From the IMG/VR virus record IMGVR_UViG_3300010430_000471, positions 1-23,071 of that record: a stretch of 23,071 bases of DNA. One strand, 5' to 3'. Position 1 is the first letter of the stretch, and every line of letters begins with the position of its first letter. Below, one piece after another: positions 22,611 through 23,071 of this stretch. A program made the position numbers and the translations under genes. Origin of the DNA: a virus. The notes beneath the pieces were generated by a model. The model did not search any database, had not been told where the DNA came from, and worked only from the letters and a program-made list of their open reading frames with translations.

Positions 22611-23071
22611 ATGGCACAGACACTCAAAATAACTCTTGGACGCGAGCGGATCACAAATGTGGTGCTCCCTGGTGAGGCTGGTTATATTGAATCGATACGG
22701 ACGCAGGTGAAGATCATCGAGGCCAATCTACTCAAGGTTGTGAACCACGTTGATCTGGTCACACCTGAAGCAATTGTCTTTGGTTTGAAGCCTATCTTCG
22801 AGGAATCCCAGCGTCTCGTTCCAGTTGATACGGGCAAACTAAAGCGCTCGGGCTTCGTAGAGACTAGACGCACAGCGGGTGGAACTCAAGCTGCTATTGG
22901 CTATGGCCGTTATGGTAGACCTGCCTACGCGGGTATTGTCCATGAGAACCTCATGTTTAGGCACGCCAAGGGGAAACAGGCTAAGTTCCTAGAACAGCCC
23001 CTCAAGACTATGATACATGATTTCCGCCGCCGAGTGGAACTCTTCTACAAACGTACAATGCCAGGTATAGA
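22611..23071 (+). CDS. HK97 gp10-like tail-completion protein (cut by window edge)
   Basis: From ATG 22611 an open frame runs to the window edge without a stop: 153 complete codons, so the C-terminus is missing. It begins MAQTLKITLGRERITNVVLP. Around residues 68-80 the stretch LVPVDTGKLKRSGF is the signature of the HK97 gp10-like family, followed by IGYGRYGRPAYAGIVHENL and AKGKQAKFLEQPL, all typical. These proteins join the head to a long non-contractile or contractile tail, which supports a siphovirus or myovirus over a podovirus. The start lies three bases after the previous stop, suggesting coupled translation. The remainder and downstream tail genes lie outside the window. Confidence 0.82.
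   Translation, partial: MAQTLKITLGRERITNVVLPGEAGYIESIRTQVKIIEANLLKVVNHVDLVTPEAIVFGLKPIFEESQRLVPVDTGKLKRSGFVETRRTAGGTQAAIGYGRYGRPAYAGIVHENLMFRHAKGKQAKFLEQPLKTMIHDFRRRVELFYKRTMPGI

Overview
The window is one stretch of a tailed double-stranded DNA phage (or prophage) genome. Every convincing gene lies on the + strand. They are packed with stop/start overlaps of the ATGA, TAATG and TAGTG type, and no gene-free stretch approaches 300 bases. The head genes (a DUF1073-type portal, a DUF2213-type prohead protease/scaffold, an encapsulin-like HK97-fold capsid protein, small connectors and a gp10-like tail-completion protein) point to a long-tailed phage. A lipoprotein spanin, other exported lysis-region proteins and an M15-type endolysin point to a Gram-negative host. 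The closest relatives I can recall for several small proteins are from marine or other environmental phages; that is memory, not a search.

Layout: (1) Portal at 8-1465. (2) A hairpin and a TTGATT-N17-TATAAT promoter at 1455-1490, followed by a long accessory virion/adhesion block (1515-14977). This holds two small proteins, a sulfotransferase, a 927-residue protein made of two homologous beta-helix halves, a three-gene cassette present twice in tandem (5715-7511 and 7555-9367), a 104-residue composite ORF, and a 1586-residue repeat protein with about 38 units of 21-23 residues interrupted by three non-repeat domains. (3) A small Ig-like virion protein and the lysis block (14987-18374): endolysin, a secreted FnIII-like protein, a holin-like protein, an i-spanin-like protein overlapping a lipoprotein that looks like an o- or u-spanin, a secreted Cys-containing protein and two single-TM coiled-coil proteins. 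(4) A second promoter with the same -35 and -10 hexamers and the same spacing (18383-18411), then the capsid block (18436-21517): protease with a nested scaffold start, decoration protein, major capsid protein and a cUUCGg terminator. (5) The connector block (21585 to the right edge), whose last gene runs off the window.

How it fits together: the portal, protease/scaffold, decoration and capsid proteins build the prohead, and the connector genes close the head and join the tail. The accessory block probably supplies surface-exposed adhesion or decoration proteins, with a PAPS-dependent sulfotransferase that could modify host or virion glycans. The lysis block breaks down the Gram-negative envelope. 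The most interesting features are the duplicated cassette with conserved ends and divergent centres, the repeat protein whose repeats use different codons for the same residues, the 17-bp identical junctions flanking that gene, the composite 104-residue ORF, and the paired promoters dividing the window into transcription blocks.
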